A stretch of 64,000 bases of DNA from Congeria kusceri (GCA_027627225.1 CM051028.1:17937701-18001700); one strand, 5' to 3'. Shown: positions 9,594 to 21,887, numbered from the stretch's first letter. Notes: generated from the sequence alone by a model not told the origin. Numbers and translations: made by a program.

Positions 9594-11528
9594 AGCTCAC
9601 CTGAGCACGAAGTGCTCGGTGAGCTATTGGTATAGGGGACCTCTCCGGCGTCATCCGGTGTCCGTATGCCGTCAACAATGTGGTCTGTTATCGCTATAAA
9701 GACTACATTTTTTTTATACAATCTTGACCTAACTTGCACAGTTTGTGTATGACCATAAAATCTTGGTTGATATTGATAATGGGCCAAATTGGCCCAGAAA
9801 CCTTAGAGCTATAACTTGAAAACTTGAAACATGTTTATTTGCTTAAACGCCTATTTCTACATATAAAATACATATTCAACGGCGTTGTACAATAATAAAT
9901 AAATGTAAAATAAAACATCATCTACACTCATACATCAATAAAGTGACAATCATGAATAATCAGTTATCATAACTCATCAGAATACAAATACCTTATTTGC
10001 AGAAAGATATAGAAATGAAAATTACACAATAAATATTCACTAAAAACACCAACATACATCAAATCACTAGCAGAAGGATTCTTTTTAATGTTATGTGACT
10101 ACACATTTCAAAACAATGTAAAATAATCTCTAAAGAAATGACTTTTCAAATGTTTCTTGAAAGTGTTCACTGACTCGCTTTGTCTTAAGTTCAAAGGCAG
10201 TTCATTCCAAAGCCTAGGCCCAACATTACTGAAACTTCTGTCACTGAAAGTCTTCATCTTATCGAAAGGAACAACATAACAATTAAACGATGATTCTGAG
10301 GATCTAAGTGTGCGTTTTGAGACTTTACTGGACAAAAGTTCTATTAGATATTGTGGGGCGTTCCCAACAGAATAGTTGTACATGTAAGTAAGAATTTTAA
10401 AATTAATTCTCGCCATAATGGGTAACCAGTGCAGATCATATAGTGCCTGTTTGGAACTGTCATACATATTTCTGTTTGTGGGAAAAAATGCAAAAATTGC
10501 CTTTTTCATTCATAGAGACTTCAATTTTCTACCAATCTTTACCAAACTTCCATGGTTTGTGTATTATCAACAGATCACAGTAGAAATCAACATTGGGCCG
10601 GATTGGGCCACAAACACCAGAGTTATGTCCCCTATTTTGTTGAAAAATAGGCAAAAAATCCCATTTTACCTTGATTAAGACTTCATTTTTCTTCCAATGT
10701 TGAACAAACTTCCAGTGTGTGACCAAAAGATTTCTGCAAGAGCCAGAAATGGGTAGGCTTAGACCACAGACTCTGGAGTTATGGCCCCTTGTATGTGGAA
10801 AAAAATGCAAAAATTGCCTTTTTTGTTCATAGAGACTTTATTTTTCTTCCAATCTTGACTAAACTTCCACAGTTTGTATGTGATCATACAACTGCAGCAG
10901 AAGCTAAAAATGGGTCAGATAGGGCAACAAACATCAGAGTTATAGCCCCTTTGTTGGTGAAAAAAAAAATCAAAAATTGCCTTTTTCGTGCATCGAGATT
11001 TCATTTTTCATTCAATCTTGATAAAGCTTCCACATGTTTTGTATGGCCATTAGATCTCAACACAAACAGCAAATGAGACAGGCCACATCAGTTAATTGTG
11101 AAAATGAATGCAAAAATGAATTTGTTGCAAGACGGGGACTTCATTTTCAAACAGTTTGGACCAAACTTGCACAATATGTCTATGACCATAAATCTAAAGC
11201 GAATGTCAATATAGGACAGGTAAATAGCAATACACTCTACTCTTTGAAACAAGCTTGCAATCATGACATGACCTTTGCGCAGCGGTTGCCATTATCTATC
11301 AGAACTGCAGCATTAACACTATTCCTCCGAAATTGCCTGCGAAAAGTTGGATATCAGGGTAGAGAAAATATATCCAGGTGGTACTTGTTTTATGTATGAG
11401 AGTAAATCAGCTAGACAAATTATTTAAGGACATTATGGCGTACATTCCCACAAGCCTTTCACAACAGTAAGGCTTTCATCTATGCCAGTACTCAGGTGAG
11501 CCCTTTGGGCCATCATGGCCCTCTTGTT
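9594..11528. mobile_element. non-autonomous element with 11-bp inverted ends and ~155-bp core repeats, copy 1
   Basis: The left end carries GCTCACCTGAG (9595-9605) and the right end its exact reverse complement CTCAGGTGAGC (11491-11501). The left end also forms a strong hairpin (9594-9625, arms agctcacc..gagcac / gtgctcggtgagct); the right end has a second small palindrome gggccatcatggccc (about 11507-11521). Inside are five to six degenerate repeats of about 155 bp, each with gcaaaaattgcctttttc, gacttcatttttcttccaatcttga, aaacttccac.gtttgtatg and agagttat.gcccctt. No transposase. The element is split by a LINE fragment at about 9812-10478. Plus-strand open frames at 10418-11399 are translations of the core repeats and are not called as genes. 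Confidence 0.75.
9812..10478 (-). mobile_element. 5'-truncated LINE (3' end only), copy 1
   Basis: The minus-strand open frame 10108-10509 encodes the typical carboxy end of a non-LTR retrotransposon reverse-transcriptase ORF: LHWLPIMARINFKILTYMY, then PQYLIELL, LRSS, DRSFSNVGPRLWNELPLNLR and FKKHLKSHFF. The catalytic RT domain is absent. The first ~14 residues of the frame come from the surrounding core repeat. The 3' end (low coordinate) has no poly-A but two tttcaagt-like 8-mers at about 9814-9830, in the style of CR1/L2 LINEs; the clade is inference. It sits inside one core repeat of the TIR element, so it inserted later. Confidence 0.8.
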
Positions 11529-11689
11529 TGAAAAATAATACCATAGATTCTAATAACATGTAAAATTTAATTTAGAGATCTAATCAAATTTACAAAAATA
11601 GTTTCCATGCTTAATGAAAATATTTTATTTCTTTAAACTCTTTATCTGTCTGTTCTGTGCCTTTTTATTTATTGCATTTGCCATATGAT

Positions 11690-12240
11690 CTCTTTAGCAA
11701 CTTTGTTGTCAACATATTTATAGGTAGGTGATTTAGAGGCATGCACATGCCTTAGTCCTTACACACTCTAGATGAGTTCATTTAGTGCTTGAGTGACATT
11801 GTTCTTGAGGTTTTTAAAGGGCCATATTTTAGATATTCACAAACGCTATCAGAAATACACATTAGAATACAATATAATCATAAAATCCTTGTACAGATGG
11901 CCTATTGCTGATGTGTATATTGATGAGCATTTACCTATTCACGTGTTGTTTTATCAAAGGATCTGTTTAGCAACTTAATGGTCAGATTCTTAGGCATACA
12001 CATTAAATAAAAGTATTCCTTTAATTCATATAAAAGTATTCCTTTAATTCAAAGCTAAGTTCTAAAACATGGGCATATTTTAGTCATTCACAAGCACTAT
12101 CAATAATAAATATCACGTTACATTGTGGTTGTGAATTAATGGCTGAGTTGCCAATTCTTGATCTGTACATGTATGTAACGTTTGGGTATTAGAATTATCC
12201 CAAGGGCCATATTTTACTCATTCAACACCAGTACACCTCG
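11690..12240. repeat. degenerate short repeats upstream of the plus-strand exons, copy 1
   Basis: A block with gggccatattttag, then cattcacaa and cactatca, occurs at about 11818, 12068 (gggcatatttta) and 12203. A block gatctctttagcaactttgt at about 11688 resembles gatctgtttagcaacttaat at about 11959. A perfect 21-bp tandem duplication (ataaaagtattcctttaatt plus c) lies at about 12006-12050. Old and decayed; no gene. Counterparts: 30029-30579 and 48360-48910. Confidence 0.6.
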
Positions 12241-12293
12241 GTATCCATTATGGTTGATAACTCTATGTCCTGATGCTCCCTGGTGTGTATCAG

Positions 12294-13633
12294 GATGCCC
12301 CGCCCTATGGGGAGCTGGTGCGAGTGTCCTCCTGGGCCGACTGGGAGGTCGTGCACTGCTCCCGCCAGTATAAATTGGGCCCCGCCAAGGGGGCCACACC
12401 TCTTGACTCCTCCAGGCCCCCACCCACGGGCAGGTAGGATACGTTCTATGATCCACCCCCCATACTGCTCACCTGGTTGGGCTGGGCCCTGAGCCTGCGC
12501 TTATCAAGCCTCCCTGGTTGGTGGTGGGCCTGGTTGCATGGGGTGCATTGGTATCAAGGGCTCTCTCTTCTTAATTGGGGACTGGGACTGGGTTTCGATA
12601 GGGGAACATGTTTCTGCATTTGTAGACAATGAAAGAATAACAGTCACATAAACTTGTAAATACAAGTAATTTCCATGCTCTTCAGTTTGTCATAAATAAT
12701 AAGGCATATGGTCAGGTTTTGATTTTTAGTGCTTTTTAATAGCGATGAAACTTGCAACTTGTTTGACTTCTAATTTGTGGATTGCTTGCAAAGAAATTGG
12801 GGAAAAAAGCGTAACTCTCCATCAGAGGGAATGGGGCCTGTATTTGGCCTAATAATGAAATGAGAGCCCTGGTATCTCTGGCTCAGATAGTATTGTCTGT
12901 CTTGTAGTCCCGACCTGCTACTTTGTACTGGAAGGTAATAATGAGATTGTCTCCCATCGTGGCCAGCAGTGTTATATTCAAATTATCTCCCTTGGTTAAC
13001 ATCTTTGTTATGCAAATTATCTCCCTTGGTGGCATTATTATTATCATACAAATTATCTCCCTTGGTGGACAGTATACTAAATTTTCTCCCTTGGTTGACA
13101 GGAAAATTATTCATATGGCAGTTATTATCATGTATTGTAACATTTACGCTTTTCATATAAAGCTAAGGTTTCTTTTACGAAATTTTGTTTCAGGAAATAT
13201 TATTTGGTTATCTTGCTGTACATTTATACGTACCTTACTTTGCACACAATTTTCATGAAGTGTTTTTGTTTTGGTGAGTCATGGTCAGACATTCAACCAT
13301 ATTATAGTTTGTTGTGATATTTATTTATAGTTATGTTATTAATATATAAAATAAAAATAAAAAAAGAGAAAATATTGTATTACTTAGAAAGATGCAATTG
13401 GGAGCATACAGGATTTTAGTGTCAAAACTTATTATTGTTTTTGTGCAATGTTGTACAATAAAATTAGAAGCCTAAGAAGTATTTTTAGATCGGCAAATGT
13501 ATGTTCTGTCTCTATAATATTAACATATGGTGAAACTATTGTTTCTTTCCAGGAAAGCCGAAGATCCATTGGTGATTTAAGTGTTCGAGGGCGGACAGCC
13601 AGCTCAGACCAGCTGGCGCATCGACCGTTTTGA
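12294..13633 (+). CDS. 3' end of an unidentified plus-strand gene, copy 1
   Basis: A GC-rich island holds exon P1, 12294-12433 (gtgtatcag/GAT ... GGGCAG/gtagga), read as DAPPYGELVRV, SSWADWEVVHCSRQYKLG and ending PPPTG. P2 is a 27-nt exon, 12908-12934 (tcttgtag/TCC ... TGGAAG/gtaata). P3 starts at 13553 (ttctttccag/GAA). P1 ends in phase 2; carried through P2 this reads SPDLLLCTG then RKAEDPLVI with TAA at 13578-13580. If P2-P3 are instead read in phase 0 they give SRPATLYWK then ESRRSIGDLSVRGRTASSDQ and LAHRPF with TGA at 13631-13633; GC-rich sequence runs right up to that second stop, which favours it, but it needs a phase change between P1 and P2. No family recognised, no upstream exons found, so the gene looks 5'-truncated in the unit. 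Confidence 0.45.
12943..13104 (+). repeat. five ctcccttgg repeats in an intron, copy 1
   Basis: Five degenerate units of 29-36 bp with core aaattatctcccttggtgg, starting eight bases after the P2 donor. Counterparts: 31282-31443 and 49613-49774. The short open frames across them are repeat translations. Confidence 0.75.
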
Positions 13634-14400
13634 CAATAACCAACTTATCTTGACTGCTTTCATTCATATCTTGGTAGACATGGTAAAATCATGTCATTAC
13701 CACTAGAAATGGCTGTGAATTTGAGGAATCGGAAGAAAGAACAAGGACTTACCCCATTACCAAGAACACTACCTGGGATACTGCTGTGGCATTTTATGGC
13801 GAAACATGTACACTTTTAAATGGAAGCCTTCATGGATGTTACTGTGATTTATTTCCCTTTGATGTGAGATTTATGTGAATTGTATATCCAAGTTTTATTA
13901 AGTGCCTTGAATACAAGGTCATAAGCAATATAAAACAAACCATAGCTGCTAAAATAGTCTTTATATGATTCAAAAGAAGTGGAACAAACTATATTAATTA
14001 AGATTCATACCATACAAATATGGTGTAAACTTTGCTTTTTTATGCATGTATATGATTACAGGGTATGTGTATTCTATATTGTTCTTGGTAATGGGCTAAA
14101 CAACACTGATTATTATTTTCTATAAATCCAGCCCATACTTGTTTCATATACGCATGTTATATTCATTATATTCATGGGTGGTTATTTGTAACCATGATCA
14201 TCAATTGTTGAGCTTTTGGTCATCCCACATTGTGCAACATTCCCTGTTCATGCTTTTGTTTGTGACTTATGTATGTACCTGACACACAAGATTCTCTGTA
14301 AACTGGTTGAACATTAAATAGATTGCATTTATATTTAATTTAATTATGAATGTGATAATGGTAATACAAATAATCTTATTTAACCAAAAGTATATATGAG

Positions 14401-14598
14401 GCGTGTTGTCGGAAAATCAGGCTTAATGCAAGTGCGTAAAGTGTCATTCCTGATCGGCCTATGCAGTCTGGACCCGTGACGGCACTTTCCGCCTACAGTG
14501 GATTTATGTTTAGAAGAGACTTCCTTGAAACAGAAAATACCATAAAAGCGAAAAGTGGCATTCGGGGGACATGTATGACAGGTTTTCCCACGACACGC
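14401..14598. mobile_element. MITE-like element, copy 1
   Basis: 198 bp with 16-bp terminal inverted repeats matching at 14 positions: gcgtgttgtcggaaaa at the left and ttttcccacgacacgc at the right. It contains sub-terminal gcttaatgcaagtgcgtaaa and actttccgcctacagtgg and is flanked by TA-rich DNA. The layout matches a foldback element abundant in bivalve genomes (recollection). Non-coding. Confidence 0.75.
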
Positions 14599-17500
14599 TA
14601 AATATTAATATTAAATAAGAACTGATGCATATCAACAGTACAATATTCGGGCATTGGATGTGCATGAACTGAATTTCTAGCTGTGATTATCCCTCATTCT
14701 GGTACTAAAATGGTATTGTCCTGGTCCAGTTACTGTATGTAGAAGTTTGAGTTGTGAGATCCGAAGTGCTGGTCACACATCGTGGGTCTTCCTTTGAATT
14801 TCCAACAAATTTTAACATCTATGAAACCATTTTAGTATTGCAGGTGGCCGTGGTGGTCTTTATGTGCGCTTGAAATAAATGTTGAGGCCTTTATACAGTA
14901 CGAAGATAATGCAAAACATTGTTCTTGTGGAGGTTGTTTCTGATATCAGAAAACATTGCAGTTTTATTTTGTATGGACACAAACTAATATATATGTATTG
15001 AACAATATTATCCTAGGATTGTGAAAAAATATTTTTATCATTTGATTAATTTATTAATAATTAATCAGATGATGTACTTACAATTTTATGAGCACAATCC
15101 AGTTTGGGATGCTGATTCATAGGTTCAAGGTCAGGATCTCTTCTGTTATCCGTTACTGCACTGTTAAACTATTTTCGTACACCAACACCAGCAGTAATGA
15201 TCCAACTTGGCAAATGGCTTACCCAGTATATTCTTTTAAACGGGTATAGTGCAAATGGATTGTTAAGATATATCAATATTAAAAATACCTCAGTCATAAA
15301 CATTTGCACTCGTGTGGTCACTGACCAGTTATAGTTTGGTTTGTTCTTGGTCTCCGTGATTACATAGTTAATTTTGTGGAACATAAAAAGATTTACCTCT
15401 AGCTTCAAAACAAATGTTTGACTGTTAACAGATAAGTATATGTTAAATTATTATTGTCTTGTATGTAAACTTATTGTCAATGAGTGCTTTGGAATTGTCA
15501 TGGACCAAATTAGTTAGGTTTGTAAGTCTTTCATCTGTTAAATCAAGACTTGCCTAACTTGGGTGTTGAATTCCATGAATCCATTTGCACTGCAATTAAC
15601 ATTATTTGATCATACAGAGTTTAAAGGTTCATAATGAACATTTATGTTCAATTAATTATATTTATTTGTGCATTGTGATTTAGCCAAGTTATATTGTTAG
15701 CCTATTTGTAAGTTTCTAGATTTGGTTACGAGTTACCTCGAGTCTACCTGGAGAAATTCGGTGTAAAATGAGAAACTCAATGTTAAGTAGATTGTCTGGA
15801 GAACTTGTGTGTCATGGTGTATACTGTAGGGCACATTGTGAGAAAGCGTTGTCATGACAATGGTTGATCATTACTTTTGTAGTATTGAACCTTTGAAAAA
15901 GGGTTTTACTCATAGTCTCATTTTTGCTGTATAATGGTCTCAGATTTTATGTTTGAAAGTCATTCGTACATCAGTTACATTACTCAGTAGGTGTTCTTAT
16001 GCTGCTTTGTCATCAAATATGCTGTCAACATCATGTACTTAGTATGTTTTGTCTGTTTGAATGATGATATTTAAAAAAAATTAATGTATTATTAAAAACG
16101 AATTAATACAAATTGGTACCATGGTTTTCATTGGCTGCGTTAAATTATATGTTTAAATTAATTTTGTTTTCACTGGATAAATGTATCACTCTATGCAACA
16201 TACCTTAATTTATCGGAAAGATACTGAACTGTTGCCATTTCTGGTTGATCCAAAGCTTTTCAATGTACTTTAAAGGAATTATTTGTTCACTGGATAACAC
16301 ATACATACACTGTAGGTGTTTGAGAAAACATCATGCTTTTGTGATAATATTGCCTTATTGGTTTGTCTTGTTGCATGTTTGTCCATTTGTGAAAAAAAAA
16401 GGAAACTATAAAATAAATATGGTTGGTTTTGCAGTTCAAAATTGTTAAGTTTTGTAATCAATACAATAAGTTGAAACGAGTCTGTGACTCCATTTACTAA
16501 GTCTGGAATTAATGTTAAGTTGTAAGAAAACTGAAATATTTGGGTCAAATTATAATTCTTCCATATAACTTAATTATTATGATCTTCAGTATTTATAACA
16601 AGTTTGTTGTTTTCATTCAAATGCATCAAATTTATTAGTTATCAGTTTATATCTGCATGTTAAACTTGCTTTGAAATATTAAAGTAATTGAATTGTTAAC
16701 CATATAAAATCTATCAAATGTATCCATATTTATATTAAGTTTTTAATACACCAACCGCATACTTCTTTCACATATGGACACACATTTTACTGTGCTTGCC
16801 AGTTTGCCATGTTCTCTATGTTTTTAATACGCATCATGGCTTGGTTATAATACGTATATTAAATGTATTTGTAAATATTGTACATTGCAATATGCTGGGT
16901 ACTCTGTACGTTTTACAGTTTTGTCTACATCATTTGAACAAGGATATGGTCATGTGTGAGAGTAGATGTGTGGCGCATCTGTATGCTTATTACTTGTGCA
17001 ATGTATTAATTTAATACTTTTACAGACTGTTTTCAGAGATTCATTGATACTTGTAATTGAATTTAATTGTCTGCATAGGTTATAAGTGTTTACATAGTTA
17101 TATGTTCACAAGTTATGCAGACTTGAAAATATCATCTGAACGCATATTGTATTGCAATTTTGTAGTGTTGTGATTACAAATTGTACATATGATTTATTTA
17201 TACTGAATCTGATATTAAAAAAAACATGACCTTGTAAGGTTTTGTACTAAATTACACCCTGTGCACAATATTATAGTGTTGGTTGTTAGCCATGTACTGA
17301 CTGCAAACTGTTTATTATATTAAAATTGTGATTCTATTCTTTAAATGTTGAATAATAATTGCTGTAGGCATTGGTAAGATATTTCGAAAATAATGTTTAA
17401 ATAATTAATGGATAAAAGTTCTTTATACATGTGTTGGTGATTTTTGTTAGAAAATACATTTATTATGTAACTAAGTGCTATTTCAAAGATGAAAAAAAAG

Positions 17501-18200
17501 CAAGTGCTTATTTATATTTTTAATTTATGTCAGAAAATACCATAAGTAGGAGATTAGAAATCGTATGTGCATATAAGTTATATTTATTTATATGTATTTG
17601 CATAATTATTTTAAATATTTATGTTAAGTTGCCTATCTCAACTGAATAATGGAAGTTCATTGTTGAAATACCAACCTGCCAGTCATTCCAGGATTGCTGA
17701 ACTTAATGACATCAGCCTTGGTTGAGGCTTTGTGGAAGATTTGCAAGATTTGTTTTTCTACGAATACTACTGATTTAATGCTGTTTGTGTCAAAATGCTG
17801 AGTGATTATTTTTGTTGTGCCTATGTTTATTTATTAAAATATCCAATTACAACATTATTAAAACAAACAAGTCGTTCTGTCTGTTAATTACTCTGTGATT
17901 ATTATTACGATGACACCAAACACACAAATACAGAAACTGCAACAAAAACAACTACAATAAAATTCAACATGGACCAAAATACTACAGCTTATTTTATCAA
18001 ATATTATATTTGTGTTTGAACACTACCCACTTATTTCGAAAACTGATACAACAATCAGGACCTCAGTATTCGACGAGGAGTTCCTTACACAGCATGAATA
18101 CCGTGAATTATAATTAATTGAATCAACTCATTTGTATTGTTACTTTGCATTTTGAATTAGTTAATCTTACCGAAACAAATCAGATTATTGACGCACATGT

Positions 18201-18267
18201 TCTACTGCAAGTTGGCTCGATATGTTACTGATGCACATGTGACAAATCAACGGCAATTTGCAGTAGA
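18201..18267. repeat. inverted repeat near the unit end
   Basis: TCTACTGCAA (18201-18210) and TTGCAGTAGA (18258-18267) are exact reverse complements; the pairing extends inwards with mismatches (gttg / ggcaat). The loop is 47 bp and the octamer gcacatgt occurs before the left arm and again in the loop. Counterparts: 36524-36590 and 54855-54921. No function assigned. Confidence 0.6.
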
Positions 18268-19084
18268 CGATTTGGCCTACATTTTACTACATAAGATGAT
18301 GAACTTGATCTAAGTAATATTATACCGGTTGATATTGGGGAACAAAGTACGTCGGTTTTTTAACAGCGTCGTGAAAAATACCAAGTGTCTTAATGAATTT
18401 GTTTTCAGTGAAATAATTGTAGCAAGACAATGAATTTTTGTTTTGATACACGCACGACAAATCACGGTACCTAAAGGGTTTTATGGAACTAAAAATGCAT
18501 GAAATACTATGAGAGACATGATGCTAGTTCAGAGGTCTGGGTGTAAAAACTGTCTTCGTCATACGGACAGTACACGTACCGATGTCATCAACTTTTTTTC
18601 TAGTTTCATTTGCACAGGTTTCCACTGTCAATTGCTTAAATTTTATCAATAAATCGACAAAATGGCGTTTGATTCTTTCGGTTAATCGCGACGATTTACT
18701 TTTTAGTGAGTACAATATAGTTTAAACATCCGAGGGAGAGCAAAAGGGCATCGAGTATTCTGCAGTGGTAATTCAACAACAGATTATAGATTCAACTGAA
18801 GCGTTCGTTCACAACTTATGAAAGTTAATCGAAGGAAAGAGTTGTTGTTGCGTATGTTTCAAAACACGAGACGAACCGTTCCCGTTTCCACTTGAAATTA
18901 ATAATTAGACATTTGAAGATTGAATGGCATAGCATGGTGTATATTGAAACAGTAAGACTACAGCCATGGTTATGCAAATTAAAAAAAACAACACAACCAG
19001 CCAGTCATATCGAGCACTGATAACAACTGTTAACAGTTCAAATACATTATCAACACTTACCTCTAAGACATATCATCGCATAAT

Positions 19085-21450
19085 ATACCAGACAATGCAA
19101 CTTTTGTCCCGTCACTTATCATTTAATTTGCGTACGTTCATATTTTCAAACTGTAAAATCAACACATACAAATTGGATACTACAATTTTAAAAAGGAAAT
19201 ACCACCCTGATTTTGTTAAAGCTGGACAGTTTACAATTTAAATAAAGTCTATAAGGCAACATTGGTACCAATACAAAGATATTGTAACTAGAATTGTCAC
19301 ATGAGTGACGGATATACCCCCACAATATGGCCTTGTCACAAAACTATGGCATTCATTCGAAAGAAATGGACAGAGAGAATGCTTTAATTTGTGAATGGTC
19401 AACAGTGTATTTGGAAAAAAAAAATTTCAATAGGAGCCATAACTCTGTCAACATTTTAGTGGTTTGTAACCAAAGTTGAACTTGATATGTATTTTATGAT
19501 GTTACACCTATGTACCAAAAATAAGTTAAATATGTGAAGCCTTTCATGAGTTATTGTCCATGTTTTTCGGGAATTTAAGTCAAATAGGGGTCCATAACTC
19601 AAGTAACCCCAGTCGAACGTGACCTGTATTGTATGATGCTACACATGTGTACCAAGAATTATTTAAATATGTCAAGCCATTCTTGAGTTATCGTCCGAAA
19701 ATCATGTTTTTATTGAATTTTAAGTCGAAAAGGGGCCACAACTCTGTCAACATTTAGTGGTTTGTAACCAAAATCGAACTTGACCTGTATTCTATGATGT
19801 TACACATGCGTACCAACAATTATTTGAATAAGTCAAGCCTTTCTTGAGTTATCATCCAGAAACCATGTTTTGGGGGAATTTTAAGTCGAGAAGGGGCCAT
19901 AACTCTGTCAAAATTTAGTGGTTTGTTACCAACATTGAACTTTACCTGTATTCTATGATGTCATGTCTACCAAAAATTATTTGAATATGTCAAGCCTTTC
20001 TTGAGTTATCATCCGAAAACCAAAAACCAACAGACCGACAGACAGACAAGCTCACTCCGATATACCCGCCCCCCCCCCAAACTTCGTTTTTGTGGGTATA
20101 ATAAACCGAGCGTCTGATACAATTTAATTTCTTTTTTAAAATATTTGATATGTATTTAAAATAAAGATATGCTAAACTTAGGCAAAGATCTGGAATATGG
20201 TTAGCGACACACACCTGGTCTATTTTTTTACATGTTTTCGTAAGTTAGAGGCAGAGCAGTAATCTTTGTGAGCATTTGTACACAGTTACATATACATTTA
20301 TACTTAAATCGCTTTATGTACACGAATGAAAACTGAAGTGAGATCGGACACACTAGAGCTAAATAAAATACAAAATACAAGCGATTTAATAATGGTGTAT
20401 GCATTTCTAACTCAGGATCACATACAAATCATTAAAATATCTTTTTAAAATTGCATAATTTTGTAGCAACTGTTCCATTCAAAACAAATTCAATACAATA
20501 TTAATACAATGTAAATTGATAAGAAGTTAACCGTGAAGTATCAATGCGTCATATAATAAAATCATGTAGTTAAAACACACATTGTGAAGGATCATTCAAA
20601 AACAAATTGTGAAGGTTTATTTATATATAAACCATTAGAAATATCAGCATGTAAACACATATACATAATTCAAGAACAAAGTCATAGCCATGCGAGTGTA
20701 AATTACATACCAGGCAATGCACTTATTATTAAACGTGTATACTTTCATAATTTCTAACGGTTAAATCAACACATATAAATTGGATGCTACACTTTTAAAA
20801 AGGAAATCCCACTATGGTTTTGTTAGAGCTGGCCAGTTTACACTTTAAATTAAGTGTAGAAGGCAACAAAGATACCAATACACATTTATTGCAATAAACT
20901 GAGAGTCAGATTTTAACGGAATTGAGGAATTCTGTACGAAAGATATGCTAAAACTTAGGCAAAGATCTGCTGTAATATGACTAGCGACACACACCTGGTC
21001 TATTTGTTCATACTTTCGTAAGTTAGAGGGCAAAACAGTAGGCTTTTGTGAGCATTTGTACCAAATTACATAAACATGTATATTAAAATCGCTATATGTA
21101 CACGAATAAAAAATGTGTAGTGAGACAAAATAAACACAAAATAAAAACGATTGTATAATAGTATATGCATTGCTAACTCGTGATCACATTAAATTCAATA
21201 AATATATCATTTTAAAATTGCAAAAATATGAAGTAAATGTTGCATTCAAATTAATTGAAAATGAAATTAATGCAATGTAAATTGATAAAAAGTTATCCAT
21301 GAAGTATCAATTCATCAAAGAATAAAATCCTGTAATTAAAAAACCAATTGTGAAGGATAATTTATTTATAAACCATTGAATATATTAGCATGTAAACACA
21401 TACACATATTTCAAGAACAAAGTCATAGCAATGGTAATGTAAATTACATA
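19085..21450. repeat. old X-Y-X'-Y' duplication, copy 2
   Basis: Counterpart of 740-3110, carrying the diverged version. X' has lost 16 bp near 20719 and Y carries a short insertion near 20229 (tttacatgttttcg instead of tttcg). Confidence 0.85.
19286..20100. mobile_element. inserted core-repeat element, copy 2
   Basis: Same element as 941-1755 in the diverged tract. The C-run is 10 and the closing arm reads tgtgggtata instead of tgggggtata, which weakens the terminal foldback. Confidence 0.7.
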
Positions 21451-21887
21451 GTTTTGGGTCTAGACTAACCACATTTTATTAAGACATCCACACTGTTCAA
21501 AATACTTATATAAACGCAATATATTCAGGTTGAGATAGTAGGTGAAATACATAAAACAAAACTAAAACACTCTTAACATGATATGTAACAAAACATAACA
21601 TAATAGAACATTTGAGACAAGTACGAATAATAGAAAATTTGAGACAAGTACGATACAATAAAATATATATGTAAACATTTAAATTATTGTAAAGACTTTA
21701 AAATCTGTTACAAATCTTTGAAAATGTATGAACAAAACGAATATATTTTTGCATGAAAATCATTAATCGACAGCGTCAATGTTTCTGAATTTAAAGTCCA
21801 ATCATAAACCCTCTAATAATTCGATAGGAGACGTATGAACAGTTTTAACTGTATCATAAAGCTACAAAAGTGTTCTGTAATTTGACC

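Larger units (their letters stand above)
1..18345. repeat. 18.3-kb tandem unit, copy 1
   Basis: First complete period of a direct tandem array; the string beginning agtacgtcgg at position 1 recurs at 18346, 36669 and 55000. The phase is arbitrary because the window starts inside the array. The body from about 3.4 to 14.8 kb matches copies 2 and 3 almost base for base. The last 3.5 kb (from 14818) belongs to a diverged tract that continues into copy 2. Private changes include tcattaaac at about 3212 where the others have ataaaac, and a G at about 6829 (attgtcag) where the others have attatcag. Confidence 0.97.
13634..18345. other. long AT-rich block after the plus-strand gene, copy 1
   Basis: About 4.7 kb with many TTTA and TTGT runs and no supported coding exon. 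It may be a long 3' UTR of the plus-strand gene followed by spacer; nothing seen proves transcription. Pumilio-type octamers TGTANATA occur at 16870-16877 and 17182-17189, and AATAAA appears on the plus strand at several points. From 14818 the sequence is the diverged version. Confidence 0.45.

Noticed and set aside
10418..11399. Plus-strand frames of 86-121 codons as genes
   Set aside because: They are stop-free runs through the degenerate 155-bp core repeats of the TIR element, with repeated peptide blocks such as KNAKIAFF.
12283..12492. EGF-like pattern (CECPPGPTGRSC) in another frame of P1
   Set aside because: The motif is short, the frame is dominated by P, G, W and C as expected for the GC-rich strand read out of frame, and the frame beginning at GAT 12294 has a more natural composition.
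15169..15408. Minus-strand 79-codon frame
   Set aside because: No acceptor is visible, the composition is that of AT-rich non-coding DNA, and there is no partner exon in phase nearby.
16245..17014. Plus- and minus-strand frames of 67-89 codons
   Set aside because: They are rich in F, Y, I, C and L as expected from AT-rich DNA, and indels between copies change them (the 16245 and 16279 frames differ in copies 2 and 3).
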